Assembly (NCBI RefSeq): GCF_025118155.1
Contig: NW_026251406.1
Location: 379,501 to 443,500, forward strand
Direction: 5' to 3'
From: Cokeromyces recurvatus
Taxonomy: Eukaryota > Mucoromycota > Mucoromycetes > Mucorales > Mucoraceae
Length of the DNA stretch: 64,000 nt
Positions 12,061-23,390 of the stretch are shown here, piece by piece; position 1 is the stretch's first letter; each line of letters begins with the position of its first letter. The notes under the pieces are model-generated. The model saw only the letters and a list, made by a program, of their open reading frames with translations. It made no database searches and was not told the DNA's origin. The translations under genes and the position numbers were made by a program.

Positions 12061-13149
12061 GCAACAACAAGCTGTATCTAGTACAAGTTCGCTATCTCAA
12101 CAGCATCCGAGTCGATTTCGTAGTTCAGCTGAATCAAGAAACAATCAAATTGACTGGTATCATAACCCATCACATGAAATGTTAACCGCTGGTAAATGCG
12201 TTTCTAAACATCTTTATATTAATGATGCAGATGAGAAACGTAAACGAGTGGAGGCTTTAGTACGTATTCAGTTAGCTGATGGTATTCAATTAGGTACATT
12301 AGCTTCAAAGGGTATTAAAGTTATTAGTAAACCATCGAAAAAAAGACAGAGTGTGAAAAATATGGAGCGTAAGGAGATCAATTACTTTTTTTTTTTTAAA
12401 AAAAAAAAAAGAAAAAAAAAAGTAAATATTATTTAAATATTATAGTGTGTATTCATCATGGAACAACTATCTCATTGTTTAATCGAATCCGTTCACAGAC
12501 AGTATCTACTAAATATCTTGGAGTTTCATCTTCTACAACTTCATTCCCAGGACAACCCTTTGATGGCAAGACAAGTACACCCAATGATGGTAACACTTGC
12601 TTCGTGGCTCGAACAGTTTGTTGGGATCCCTTTGTAATTTGGATTGTTGATACTTCTGTCACAGAAGAAAAAATAACTCATACCAATACGGTAGAGGACT
12701 TTATAGGAAACATTGGAACAGCAACTCAGCATAATAATAATATAACATCGTCAGCACTTTCTTATTATCCACCTCCACCTTCTATTGCCTTAAAGAACAG
12801 AACAAGTCAACTGATACCTATTCATTATAATCAACATATTGTGCTACAATGCCTAACGACCGGTCTTGTGAGCCCAGTTATGGTCATTCGCAAAGTTGAC
12901 AAAGCATCTACTGTCGTTGGAGGAGCACCCCAAGGTAGCCATAACGCAACAGATGATCCTTACTTGAATGGAGATGAAGTTTTAGGTGACCCTGTATCTC
13001 AATTACACAAAGTAGCGTTTCAAATTGTACAACAACAACAACAACAACAACAGCAACAATCGGCCACTTATCTTGCTTGTTTAAATGATGTAGTAGGTAT
13101 GCATAAAACAACCGAACCTCGAAAACTCTTTGTCAACTTGACAGCAATG

Positions 13150-13180
<31 letters not shown>

Positions 13181-14054
13181 CTTCTTCTTCCTCTACAGGT
13201 ATCTTCATCTCAGCTCCTACTAATCACATTCCTCATCATAATCTGGATGATCTTGATGTTACTTCACATGAAATAGGTGGTAAGATTGTTCGTAAAAGAA
13301 GAGTTTCAACCGATTTGGTGGTGGCAAAGGCGACGAATAGGATGCTTGAGCCCTCTTCTTATGTCATTCATGATGACTTTAACTTTTATCACACGACTCA
13401 TGTAAGACAACCGCAATCACAACAACCACGTAAATTGAGTGTGAGTAGTCATGGTTCTATTGGAGGTGGTAGAAGAGCTTCAAATAGTGGGAATCAAACG
13501 ACTGCAACTGCTGCTGCTTCAAATCATTTAGGTGCTTATTGGTTTGAAGATGTATCTGATGCAGCTGTTTGGACCATTGTTGGTACAGGTAATTAATTAA
13601 TTAATTAAAAAAAAACCTGATTATTCACTTGTAATAATTAGAATGTGAAGCATATACATTTCTATTACCTACAGCCACTACAAATGAAGAAGATAATAAC
13701 AATAGCAGTAGTAGTAGTGGTAGTAGTGGTAGTAGTGCTGCTGTATCCGTCAGTAATACTCCTTTTCCTGTGTTGTCTACTATTTCAACAAAAGCCTATA
13801 TAAAAGATAGTCATCAACAGCAATTATTAGCATTGCATGGAGAAAACTTTTCAAGAGATTTACAAATCTGGTTTGGTAATTTAAAAGCAAGTGGAATAGA
13901 ATATCGTAGTCGAGAACTCATACTTTGTAAAATACCATTAAAACATGAGCTACTCGCAGTAAAAAGTTTATACGGACAAATACCTATTTTATTAGTAAAA
14001 GGGGATGGTACACTATGTAAAACAAACAAATTCTATCCATTATTAGTAGTGTAA
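10335..14054 (+). CDS. CSL (CBF1/Su(H)/LAG-1) family DNA-binding transcription factor
   Basis: Nuclear DNA-binding protein of the CSL family; fungal members act without Notch. Five exons: 10335-11231, 11299-11693, 11809-12368, 12446-13588 and 13642-14054, giving 1135 aa with continuous frame. Residues 1 to about 370 are a low-complexity Ser/Asn/Gln-rich leader. The N-terminal RHR domain follows, with TVVILTSKVAQKSYGTEKRF and LCPPPTVLLIGTDWW. Next comes a long insert with a polyQ tract, then KRVEALVRIQLADG. The beta-trefoil core has ISLFNRIRSQTVSTKYL, SFPGQP and FVARTVCWDPFVIW. A further segment has LTTGLVSPVMVIRKVDK and GDPVSQLHKVAFQI. The C-terminal RHR/IPT-like domain has HGENFSRDLQIWFGNLKA. 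The size and inserts match the long fungal class. PolyQ and polyS tracts sit within otherwise conserved blocks. Confidence 0.95.
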
Positions 14055-14501
14055 TCATCATTCCTTTCTTTTGTCTTCATACTCTCCTTTATCCATTTTT
14101 TTTTCTTATGACACATATGTTCTCTTCTTTCCCTTTTAATTATGTATATGACTTTATTGATTTCATTTCTTATATTTATATATTTGTATGTAGATATTTC
14201 CACATACGCAAACATGTACAAGCAAATACTCATCAGTAAATTAATATGATATATACATCATTTAAAAGTTTATCTATTGTTGTTGTTCATTTGCTATTAC
14301 ACAATGCTAATATTATGCGTAACCAAGTATATGATAATCCGGTTAAACTATTAATAAAAGCTTTTTTTTTCTTTTCTTTTTTTTTTTGGTTTCTGTTTAA
14401 TATGTATATACGATTTATATGAATATATATGTACAACGAAATACTATTTGTATGAATGCAACCATTAGCAATATATATGACTTTGTATTGTTCTCTGTTA
14501 A
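14055..14501. other. Convergent intergenic region (CSL and phosphodiesterase 3' ends)
   Basis: This 447 bp AT-rich stretch lies between two convergent genes and should hold both polyadenylation sites. No other feature was seen. Confidence 0.6.
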
Positions 14502-16974
14502 TTATAATCTAATGTTGAAGTAATTATTGTTTTTTTGTAGCCTTTCTTCAGTTAACATACTGTCGTCTTCTAATTTTATTTGATGATAATGTAATGATGA
14601 TGAGTTAAGACAAGGCGTATGGTTTTTTTCTATTGTAACTCGTTTATTATAGACATCTTTATGGGGTGTGTTAAAATAAAGCTCCAAACTAATAGTATTT
14701 GATCGTCTTTTAGTGCCTATTATATATATAAATATGTGTATGTGTATACATGTATTAATAATAATGAAATTCTAACTTACCTATCATTTCTGTGTCTTCA
14801 GTTTCCATTATTACCCCTGAATTAGAGAGTAAACTTTGATTTTTATATGTTTTCCACTGTTTTAAATTTGCCTGTATCTGATCTATAGCAAATGAAATAT
14901 CATCAAATAGACTATGTACACTCTGAAATAAATCAAGAGCAATGGATTCAATAAATCCAATTTGAGAATCCTCAAGGATTACTTTATCACGATCATTCAT
15001 GGGCATCACAGGTATACCCAACTCACGTTCAAGATCACCTTGAGAAATGAATTCCTCTACAAGTAGATGAGCCCATTGAGCAGCAGAATGAAAGGGACGT
15101 GCAACATTACTAATATCCGCACATTTGATCAATGCTGAACATAGTATAAACACATCTTCTTGAGGTAATTTTTGTTGAATTTTTGTTAAATAGTCTGAAT
15201 GGAGCGACATGTCTGTTGATAAAATACTAGAAATAATAATCTTTCTAAACTCTATCACACACATAAAAGGGGGGAGAAGGAGAGAAGAATGAATGACAGA
15301 GAGATTGAGATTGTTATTACTAAACTACAGTTATATATACATATAGGTATATTTAAATATACCTTTATAATCTCCTGAATGAGGATTACCCATAAGTTGA
15401 ATAATTCCATGCTTATTTAATAGTTGAAATAAGGTCATAGAATGTAAACTTTCGAGTACAGATCGATCATTATACAGAGTGGCAAGAGGGTTTGATGAAT
15501 TAATCTATAATACATGTATATATGAATTAAGTCTATTTCATGTAATCTATAGTATAACGATACATACCAAAAACATATTATTGACACCAGGATGAGCAGC
15601 GTCATGTCCAATAGCGGCAATCAAGAGGGCAAATAGATGCTTTGGTTTTAACATGTTTTGTAAACTATGCCTTTTAGGCTTTTTACTCGAGTTATAAGAG
15701 AATGATAATAAGCCTAATTTACACAGTATAAAATAGAGACATTGTAATACATCTACAGCATGATTGAAATTATGATAAGGATTTTCATCATGATATACAT
15801 TTGCTAAATCAATAATAAAATTTTGTAATTGATCTAAATATTAAATTTAAAAAAAAATTACTTTTTTTTGTTAAACTTATTATCTATGAATTTGCCTCTG
15901 TATCTTGAATATATTATTACCTTTTGTTAATGTGATATCCTTTAATTCTTCTAATGTCAAGACTTGCTCAAATATAAGATTTGCGCAATGAATTAGCTCT
16001 GATTGATTTAAATCGAAAGGACTAAAATCCCAGCTTGAAATCTTTAATTTAAGTTCCGATGATCGTTTTCTATAAACATGTATAAAAAATTAGTCTTTTT
16101 TTTATTTTATTTTAGTCTCCTTCCTAACATACATTGATACATGGAATAATGTCTTTGCTTGATAACGTAATGATTTTGGAAGAAGAATCTTCATCATTAT
16201 CTTAGAGAGACTAAATGATATATATTTTATATATAAAATTCAATTCATCTATAAACGAAATACACACACATATATCCATATATATAATACACATATATAT
16301 AAATATTTACTGAGTATTCTTTAAATTCGTTTCGTTCATAAAGGGTTGAAATAACAAGTTTGACGATGATAATAAAGTTGTACTTTGAGATGAATTTACA
16401 CTAGTCTTATCAAATTTACATGTATGTAATCTCTAACAAAAAAAAAAGGAACACACGCATATGTGTATTTATATACATATTTATATACTTTTTTTTTCTT
16501 TCTTGGTATTAAGGAAATAGTCATATTATTTACCAGAAATAAAGTTTTAATAGCATTCGTAAATAAGGGCTTTAATAAATAATCAGTTGCACCAGCATGA
16601 ATACAGTCTAACATTAAGTTTGTAGAATCGATCTTTGAACAAACTACAAGTGGAATATGATAATTTGGTAATAAAGTATTTAATTCGCGTACACTATTTT
16701 CCAAGAATTGAATGATATCATCATAATGAATCGCGTCTAAATCCACGAGTAATAAAGTTGATTTCGCATCGAGACATTGTTGTTTTATTCTATGAATAGC
16801 ATTGATAAGGTCGTGTTGTATATAAACTATGATATTTGTATTAAATTACATTCAATATTTTTATTTTTTTTCCTCTATAAAATTTTTACCTTCTTTAAAA
16901 TAGGATTTGAATAATCTTTGGTAATCTTCTTGAAAAAGTTTTGTTTGACATAAAATGACTACTGTATTATTCAT
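14502..16974 (-). CDS. 3',5'-cyclic-nucleotide phosphodiesterase with N-terminal receiver-like domain
   Basis: Hydrolyses cAMP and/or cGMP (class I, HD-type, two-metal). Nine exons: 16890-16974, 16534-16826, 16311-16432, 16133-16210, 15921-16069, 15568-15833, 15363-15504, 14781-15251 and 14502-14716, giving 606 aa in continuous frame. Residues 1 to about 125 resemble a response-regulator receiver: VVILCQTKLFQEDY, then LLLVDLDAI with an Asp at the phospho-acceptor position, IPLVVCSKID, and GATDYLLKPL with the conserved Lys. The usual N-terminal acidic pair is not obvious. The catalytic domain has SSWDFSPFDL, YHNFNHAVDVLQ, IGHDAAHPGVNN, GNPHSGDYK and ALIKCADISNVARP, giving the metal-binding His/Asp set. 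The tail is Asn-rich and not conserved. A receiver ahead of a PDE domain recalls animal PDE8. Confidence 0.9.
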
Positions 16975-17533
16975 TTTTCTTGGAAGAAGGGAAGAAAGAA
17001 AGAAAGAAAGAAAAAGGAAAGATAATAGAGGGAGTTTTCATATAAGCTATCTTTTTTTCCTACTGTTGTACTACAATAAACAGAAAAATCATTTATTCTG
17101 CCTGTTTTACTCACGTGGCATAACATAAGCCAGCCATCAATTAAATAATCGCTGGTCAGTGCTACACTATAACCTTAGTGTCAGGAAAAAGTTTATTGGC
17201 GTATTTTATAAGACCCATCTATACACACACATATCATCTGACAAGTGAGTATGCAGCTAACTCAAACGTGTAACTTTTTTTTATATATTCCACGTGGACA
17301 AAGTCATCTTTTTCTTTTAGCATGATGGGGCTGTATCCTTTAGACAGACTAGGCTATTATTCATAGATTTGGGGGGGGGGGACGGAAGGGTTTCCAGGTT
17401 CCCCTTTACCCTACACTCACACTCACACACACATCAACTAATTATTATTATTATTATTTTTTTTATTAACTATCATGTTTTATTTTTATTTTTATTTTTT
17501 TTTTTTTCTCTCTCTCTCTCTCCTTCCTTTCAT
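16975..17533. other. Intergenic region between phosphodiesterase and AGC kinase
   Basis: It holds the promoter of the phosphodiesterase and the 3' end of the kinase. It contains (GAAA)n near 16988-17010, an 11-nt G-run at 17371-17381, CA and TTA repeats, and a T-run followed by (TC)n near 17496-17525. No gene was seen. Confidence 0.6.
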
Positions 17534-17941
17534 TTACCAATCATGAGAATGAGAAGCACTGGCACTACCAACGTTAGAAGTGCCTGTATAACTTTCACCC
17601 ATGACACCATCATTAGCTGGATTATAAGTAAAACCTGCAAATTGTTCTTGCATTGTGCTTGATATTTGAGATTCATCTACTACAGATTCTTGAGGTGCTT
17701 CTGAAGTGAATTCATCATCAAAATTAGTTGTATCATAAGCAGAGTCAACAGAGGGCTTAAAGGGAGGTTGAAGTTTCTTTTGATTTAATTTCTTCCAATC
17801 AATACTAGCAAAGAAAGGATGATTCTTAATTTCTTCTGATCCATTATTACCCAATCTCTTATTAGGATCACGTGTAAGAAGCTATATACATTTGTCAATA
17901 TCAATAAAAACTTCACTGACAATCATACTATTTTTTTAAGG

Positions 17942-18009
<68 letters not shown>

Positions 18010-19711
18010 TACTCCTCTCAAAAGTGATTTTGATTCAGGACTCATGTCGTCAGGAAATCTTAATTCATCTTGCAAAATCTTTCTATACATTTCATTTGTG
18101 TTTTCATCATAAAATGGTGGTAACCCAGTCATCATCTCGTAAAGTAAAACACCCAAGGTCCACCAATCAACTGTCTTTGTATAGCCTTGTCCAAGTAGTA
18201 ATTCAGGTGCAAGGTATTCAGGTGTACCGCAAAATGTATTTGTACGCTCGTTTTCTTTCATATTTAATTTACATAAACCAAAATCGCAAAGTGCAATATG
18301 TCCATTATAGTCAATAAGAATATTTTCAGGTTTAAGGTCACTAGTCAAATGTATGTTAAAACTTAAACTCTTTTCTTTCTCTTCTTTCTTTCCTTACCGA
18401 TAAACAACATTAAAGTCATGAAGACATTCTAAAGCACTCAAAAGTTCAGCAGTATAAAACTTTGACCTATTCTCGTCAAATCGACCCTCTAATTGTAAGT
18501 GATGGAAGAGTTCTCCACCATTAATGAAAGCCAATACTAAATAAAGCTTATCAGGACTTTGGAAAGCAAATTTAAGTGGTACAATAAATGGATTTCTAAT
18601 CTTGGCTAATACTGTCTTTTCTGCCATTGTATGAGTTACTTCTGATCGAGAGATAATACGTGATTTACGTAAAACTTTCATAGCATAAATACGATTTGTA
18701 TCCTTTTTACGTACAACATAAACCTAAAAGAAAAAGAATAAGCAATGTATCTAAATACAATAAAACTGTCCTATCCTTCATTCTATCTTACCTTGCCAAA
18801 ACTACCACGACCAATAACACGAAGAAGTTCAAACGCATCAAACGTAATAGGTCCACTAGCCTATATACATTGTACATTGTCAAAGCTTTTTATAGTCATT
18901 GAAAAGAAAACCCCTCCCACTTCCTCCTCATTGTCACTATTTTTTTTTTTTTTTTTTTTAGTTTAGTTTAGTTTACCTGCTGAGGTCTATAGCATAATTG
19001 AATATGCATAGAACCTGTACCGCCAATAATATTTAATACTTGATCTTCTATTTTAGTTGATTCAAAGTTAGGTTGAATCTTAACAGCACCAAGGAAAAAG
19101 TCATTTGTTGTACGACCCGTTTCTACTTGTGAAGAAGGAGGACGACGCATGTAGATAGATATGGATACTTCTGAACTACAAGAGACATCACTAAATAATA
19201 ACTAGTGAGTACAACTACATGAATAATGTTTATATATTCTTTACAAATGAGCTCTGTATTGATAGATGGGATTAGCTGTATCACCACCAAGTGCATCAAT
19301 CAAGATTTCATTCTTATCAAATTCTAATACAACATAAGGTAACCACCAATGTTGTTGCTTACGAGTGAAGGAATCACGATTATGACGGTTGTTATTAACA
19401 GAAACTTGCTGAGTTGCAGGTAAAGTAATATTAGGAGGTGGCGTAATACCTCGTGCTTCACAAACACGAATTAATAAAACGCCTGATTTAGGTTCACTCT
19501 TATTATTGCTATTAGAAGGTGAAGGTGTTGCTGTACGATGTTGTTGTTGTTGTTGTTGTTGTATAGAAGAATGAGAAGGAGTAGGAGCGGAAGAAGGGGT
19601 TGATGAGGGTTCCTTGTTTTCTAAATTATAAAATGGTAAATTAAAGCAATTACAATAAAATTAAACCCAAAAAGCTTTACTTCTTACACCCGGGAGTTTC
19701 CAAGAGTTCAT
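17534..19711 (-). CDS. AGC-family Ser/Thr kinase of the Ypk1/Gad8 (SGK-like) type
   Basis: Acts downstream of TORC2 in membrane and stress signalling in other fungi. Seven exons: 19690-19711, 19245-19620, 18977-19190, 18792-18860, 18398-18723, 18013-18340 and 17534-17881, giving 560 aa. The first coding exon is 22 nt and its ATG directly follows an AG, so a leader intron probably ends there. A C2-like N-terminal region (GVLLIRVCEARGI, WWLPYVVLEFDKNEILIDA) follows a Ser/Pro/Gln-rich leader. The kinase domain has GRGSFGKVYVV, YAMKVLRKS, FINGGELFHHLQ, VVYRDLKPENIL, DFGLCK, the activation loop TNTFCGTPEYLAPE, and DWWTLGVLLYEM. The C-terminal extension carries a turn-motif region (FDDEFTSEAPQES) and a hydrophobic motif (FAGFTY). 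Both phosphorylation motifs are typical. A 66-nt homopolymer lies in the last intron. Confidence 0.93.
17942..18007. repeat. 66-nt poly-A (poly-T on the sense strand) in a kinase intron
   Basis: An uninterrupted A-run fills half of the 131-nt intron at 17882-18012. On the transcribed minus strand it is poly-U. Confidence 0.95.
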
Positions 19712-19804
19712 CTAAAAAGATGAAAAAAGAAAAAAAAAATTAAAAGTCAATATATTCACTAATCTGTTTATATAAGGTCATTTACTTTATTTCTTTCTTA
19801 CTGT

Positions 19805-19860
<56 letters not shown>

Positions 19861-20045
19861 AAATATAAATATTTATATGTATTTATTTAAATAATATATA
19901 AATAATTAAAAAAAAAAGTATGTAATATATGTGTGTATATATATAATTAAGGGAAAAGGAATGAAAATATATATAAAAAAAGCAAAAAATGGGTGTGCGT
20001 ATAGAAACAACCGTGATTTTAAAGAGGAGACTCTAAATAAGATAA
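19712..20045 (-). promoter_or_regulatory. Probable 5' leader/intron region of the AGC kinase
   Basis: On the minus strand a pyrimidine tract and AG lie immediately before the kinase ATG, suggesting a leader intron. A 46-nt A-run spans 19813-19858. The rest is the 3' region of the next minus-strand gene. Confidence 0.4.
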
Positions 20046-20435
20046 TTAAGAAATACGTTTGATTGAATTCACCATTTCAGTTGATAATATAGAATAACGT
20101 GTTGTAAATGGTGTCCTTGAACCTAAACACTTTGCCCAGACTACACATTACATAGAAACTGTTTAAAAAACAAAAAAAACAACAAAAAACTAATATTTGC
20201 AGAAATTCATATCTAATATACACTTACTCCAATAAGAAAATTTCTTTCCTAACCATTTACCGATACAAGGGAAAATGACAAATGAAAATAGTGTACAAAG
20301 TTGCTCCTTACTTTCTTCCCATTCTGCTTCTGCATCATATGAATATAAGCTATCCTCTTCTTCCTCAGTATATAATTCCTCTTCATTATTTTCGTCATCA
20401 AGACTTGAATATGGATTTTCTTGAAATGAAGTCAT
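20046..20435 (-). CDS. Small membrane protein, possibly Emr1-like (ERMES regulator family)
   Basis: Two exons, 20228-20435 and 20046-20140, encode 100 aa. The first true ATG gives MTSFQENPYSS; the open frame extends upstream only through non-ATG codons. The N-terminal half is very acidic (EEEEDSLYSYDAEAEWEES). It is followed by a hydrophobic stretch, LFSFVIFPCIGKWLGKKFSYWIW, that would form one membrane segment flanked by basic residues. The WEES..QL..LF...FP..GKWLGKKFSYW pattern resembles short fungal mitochondrial outer-membrane proteins of the Emr1 type. I recall this family only in outline, so the assignment is tentative. It is divergently transcribed from the SNARE gene, with 283 bp between them. 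Confidence 0.6.
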
Positions 20436-20718
20436 TGCTTGAATTGATATCAATATTTATATACTTTTATATGTTATATAAACTTTTAAATATGTACATT
20501 ATTACCCTAAAGAAGTTAATTAGTGAAAGAAGTTATTCTATACGGTAAGGATGAGCTCAAAAAAAAAAAAAAAAAAAAAAGTTAAAATAAAATAAAATAA
20601 AATAACCATAGTAGACAGCACAGTCACAGACAGTAGATAACAAAACTATTACACATACAAAAGGTGGCCCTTTTTTTTTTTATTTGTTTATTTATTTATT
20701 TTATTGTTGATCATAAAT
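20436..20718. promoter_or_regulatory. Short bidirectional promoter region (Emr1-like protein / SNARE)
   Basis: 283 bp between two divergent ATGs. It contains an A-run (about 20558-20580), AAAAT repeats and a T-run near 20670, the kind of poly(dA:dT) that keeps promoters nucleosome-poor. No specific operator was recognised. Confidence 0.5.
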
Positions 20719-21662
20719 ATGGACACTAAACTTTTATCAAGACTTGATTTATTATCAGATAACACACTATCAATTATATTAGAAAGAAATAGATTAAAAG
20801 ATTTAAAGTAACATTCTCGTTCATATTTCTAAACTAACTCAAATGACTGACTAACATTCACATTAGACTTAATGTAGATAAATACGAAGCAAATATTAAC
20901 AAGAATCTAGTACAATTAAAAGATGGTATTAAAGTACTTGAAAATCAGCTTTCAGAAGAGGAACAAGCTGGAGCAAAGTAAATAGATGTATATATACATG
21001 TAACATTTAGTAAAATGTTATTAAATTCTTTTTTTTTTCTTTTTTTTCTTTTTGAATAGAGATACAAAAAGTGAAGAAGATAAGTTGATTGAACTTCAAG
21101 TAAAAGTAGATAAATTAGATGCATTATTAGGCAATCAAGATGAAGAAGCAACGAGGTAAACTGGAATATAAATACAACACCTCTTTTTTAAATAAAAAAA
21201 AATACTTAGTTTTTATTAGGGAAATGTTACTAGGTACCAATAAACGAGGTAAAGATATGACAGTTCGTTTTACATCTATTGATATGGATAGCACGCAAGA
21301 TATGGAAAATGGACAAATACTTCAACTTCAACAACGCATTATGGATGATCAAGATCTGGATCAGCTATCGAATGCTATTCGTAGACAAAGGGAATTAGGT
21401 TTACTTATTGGTGATGAATTAGAAACACATGCTCAACTAATTGATGAGACAGAGGAAATGGTAGATAGAACAGATGAAAGATTAAGACAGGCTAAAAAGA
21501 AATTAGACTATGTAAGCCGTAAAATGAAAGATAATAGTAAGTTAATTAAATAAAAAGAAAGAAAAAAAAATAGAATTTACATTTACATTCTTTATAGAAT
21601 CTGTTTGCATAGTGATTGCACTCATCATCATTTTCTTTGTTTTGGTTGCATTATTTCGCTAA
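20719..21662 (+). CDS. Qc-SNARE of the syntaxin-8 type
   Basis: Endosomal/Golgi t-SNARE contributing one helix to membrane-fusion complexes. Five exons: 20719-20807, 20867-20977, 21060-21155, 21220-21536 and 21598-21662, giving 225 aa in continuous frame. Residues 1-100 are a helical N-terminal region. The SNARE motif starts at IMDDQDLDQLSNAIRRQRELG, followed by IGDELETHAQLIDETEEMVDRTDERLRQAKKKL. The Gln at the zero layer is expected in the IGDELETHAQ part, as in syntaxin-8. The protein ends in a single membrane anchor (VCIVIALIIIFFVLVALFR), which is encoded by the last 65-nt exon. If that exon were skipped, reading into the intron would give a soluble form, because a stop follows within a few codons. 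Confidence 0.88.
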
Positions 21663-21846
21663 TTAAAAACGAAACATACATATCCAGTAGTACGTAGTAG
21701 CCCTAATTTTTTCCCCTTTTTTGGAAATGAAAAAGTTGTGACTTTATGTTGTAAACAATGATTTTAACTGTAATATCTCTTATTTCTTTTTTTTTTTTTT
21801 TTTTTCATTCATTTTTTTTTCTTAAATTACATTTCATTAGACACAA

Positions 21847-23047
21847 ATGTCAGATATTAATAAAGGACAGATCCCTGACAATGCCAATGAACATTGTCCT
21901 GTACGTTTAATTCTATTTTGTTAATTTTACTCATTTCATTTGGATTGATGACTAATACAAACTTGCTACATACTTATGTATTAGGGACCTGAAAGTGAGC
22001 AAGCTGGTAAAGCAGATGCTTGTGCTGGTTGTCCAAATCAAAGTATCTGTGCCTCTGCACCTAAAGGACCTGATCCAGGTGAGGAATCACAAAATTAAAA
22101 AATATATAAAATATAATAATCGTCTAAAACATTACTAATCAGTTTTTTTTTTTCTTTTTTTTTTTTTATACAGATATTCCTGTCATCACTGAAAGACTTT
22201 CTGGAGTTAAACATAAGATTTTAGTCTTATCAGGTAAAGGAGGAGTTGGTAAATCAAGCTTTACAAGTCAACTTGCATTTGCACTTTCAGGCGATGAAGA
22301 TTGTCAAGTAGGTGTAATGGATGTCGATATTTGCGGCCCTTCTATTCCTACAATTATGGGAGTTGTAGACGAACAAATACATCATAGTAATAGTGGATGG
22401 CAACCTGTATATGTTCAGGATAATCTGAGTGTGATGTCTATTGGATTTATGTTACCTGATAAAGATGATGCAGTCATCTGGAGAGGACCCAAGAAGAATG
22501 GCTTAATTAAACAGTTTTTGAGAGATGTTGATTGGGGGGAATTAGACTATCTTCTTGTTGATACACCACCTGGTACATCAGATGAACATTTGTCATTGGC
22601 ATCCTTTTTAAAACAAAGTGGTATTGATGGAGCAGTTGTCATCACGACTCCTCAAGAGGTCGCCCTTCAGGATGTTCGAAAGGAGATTGATTTTTGTCGT
22701 AAAGCAAAAATCCCTGTCTTGGGATTGGTAGAGAATATGTCGGGATTTGTATGTCCTAACTGTCATGGTGAATCTGTCATTTTCCCTCCAACCACAGGTG
22801 GTGCTGAATCATTAGCAAAGGAATTTAATATCCCTTTGTTAGGTAAAATTCCTTTGGATCCTCGAGTCGCCAAAAGTTGTGATATGGGATTATCATTTTT
22901 AGATGAACATCCTGATTCACCTGCATGTGCTGCTTATGAAGACATCATTGATAGTAAGTATAAATTAGACACTCATCTTATTAATTAAACTCACAAAAAT
23001 ATCTATTTATATTTGTTGTAGAATTAAGAGATATTGTAGAAAATTAA
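21847..23047 (+). CDS. NBP35: Cytosolic Fe-S cluster assembly P-loop ATPase Nbp35/NUBP1
   Basis: Scaffold for the cytosolic iron-sulfur assembly pathway, partner of Cfd1. Four exons: 21847-21900, 21985-22078, 22174-22953 and 23022-23047 (26 nt), giving 317 aa. The N-terminal cluster-binding Cys motif is present (HCPGPE, then [10 protein letters not shown]), which separates Nbp35 from Cfd1. The Walker A is the deviant type GKGGVGKSS. Other landmarks are [42 protein letters not shown], the bridging CxxC in GFVCPNCHG, and [14 protein letters not shown]. Length and domain order are normal for the family. The final 26-nt exon encodes only KLRDIVEN and the stop. Confidence 0.95.
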
Positions 23048-23303
23048 AATTGTGTATATATGATAATAAACAAATAGTATTTTTTTTTTTTCATTTTCTT
23101 TCATTTATAAAACTTTTACATATCATCATTCTCTAGTATATTTTTTTTTTTTTACCTTTGTTTACAAAATAAATAAATAAAAAAAAACAGAAAGACATTT
23201 TGATAATATGAACAAATGTTTATATTTTAGATTGATGACAAAAAGAAAGAAAATCAAACTTGTAATATATTTGCGTGCATAAAATGTGAATATAATAATG
23301 TAT

Positions 23304-23335
<32 letters not shown>

Positions 23336-23390
23336 CTATGATACTAAATGCAAATATTAATTATAATATAAATGAAAAGAAAAAAAAAAT
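23048..23390. other. Convergent intergenic region (Nbp35 and HMG-CoA reductase 3' ends)
   Basis: 343 bp of AT-rich DNA with several T-runs between convergent genes. No further feature was seen. Confidence 0.6.
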
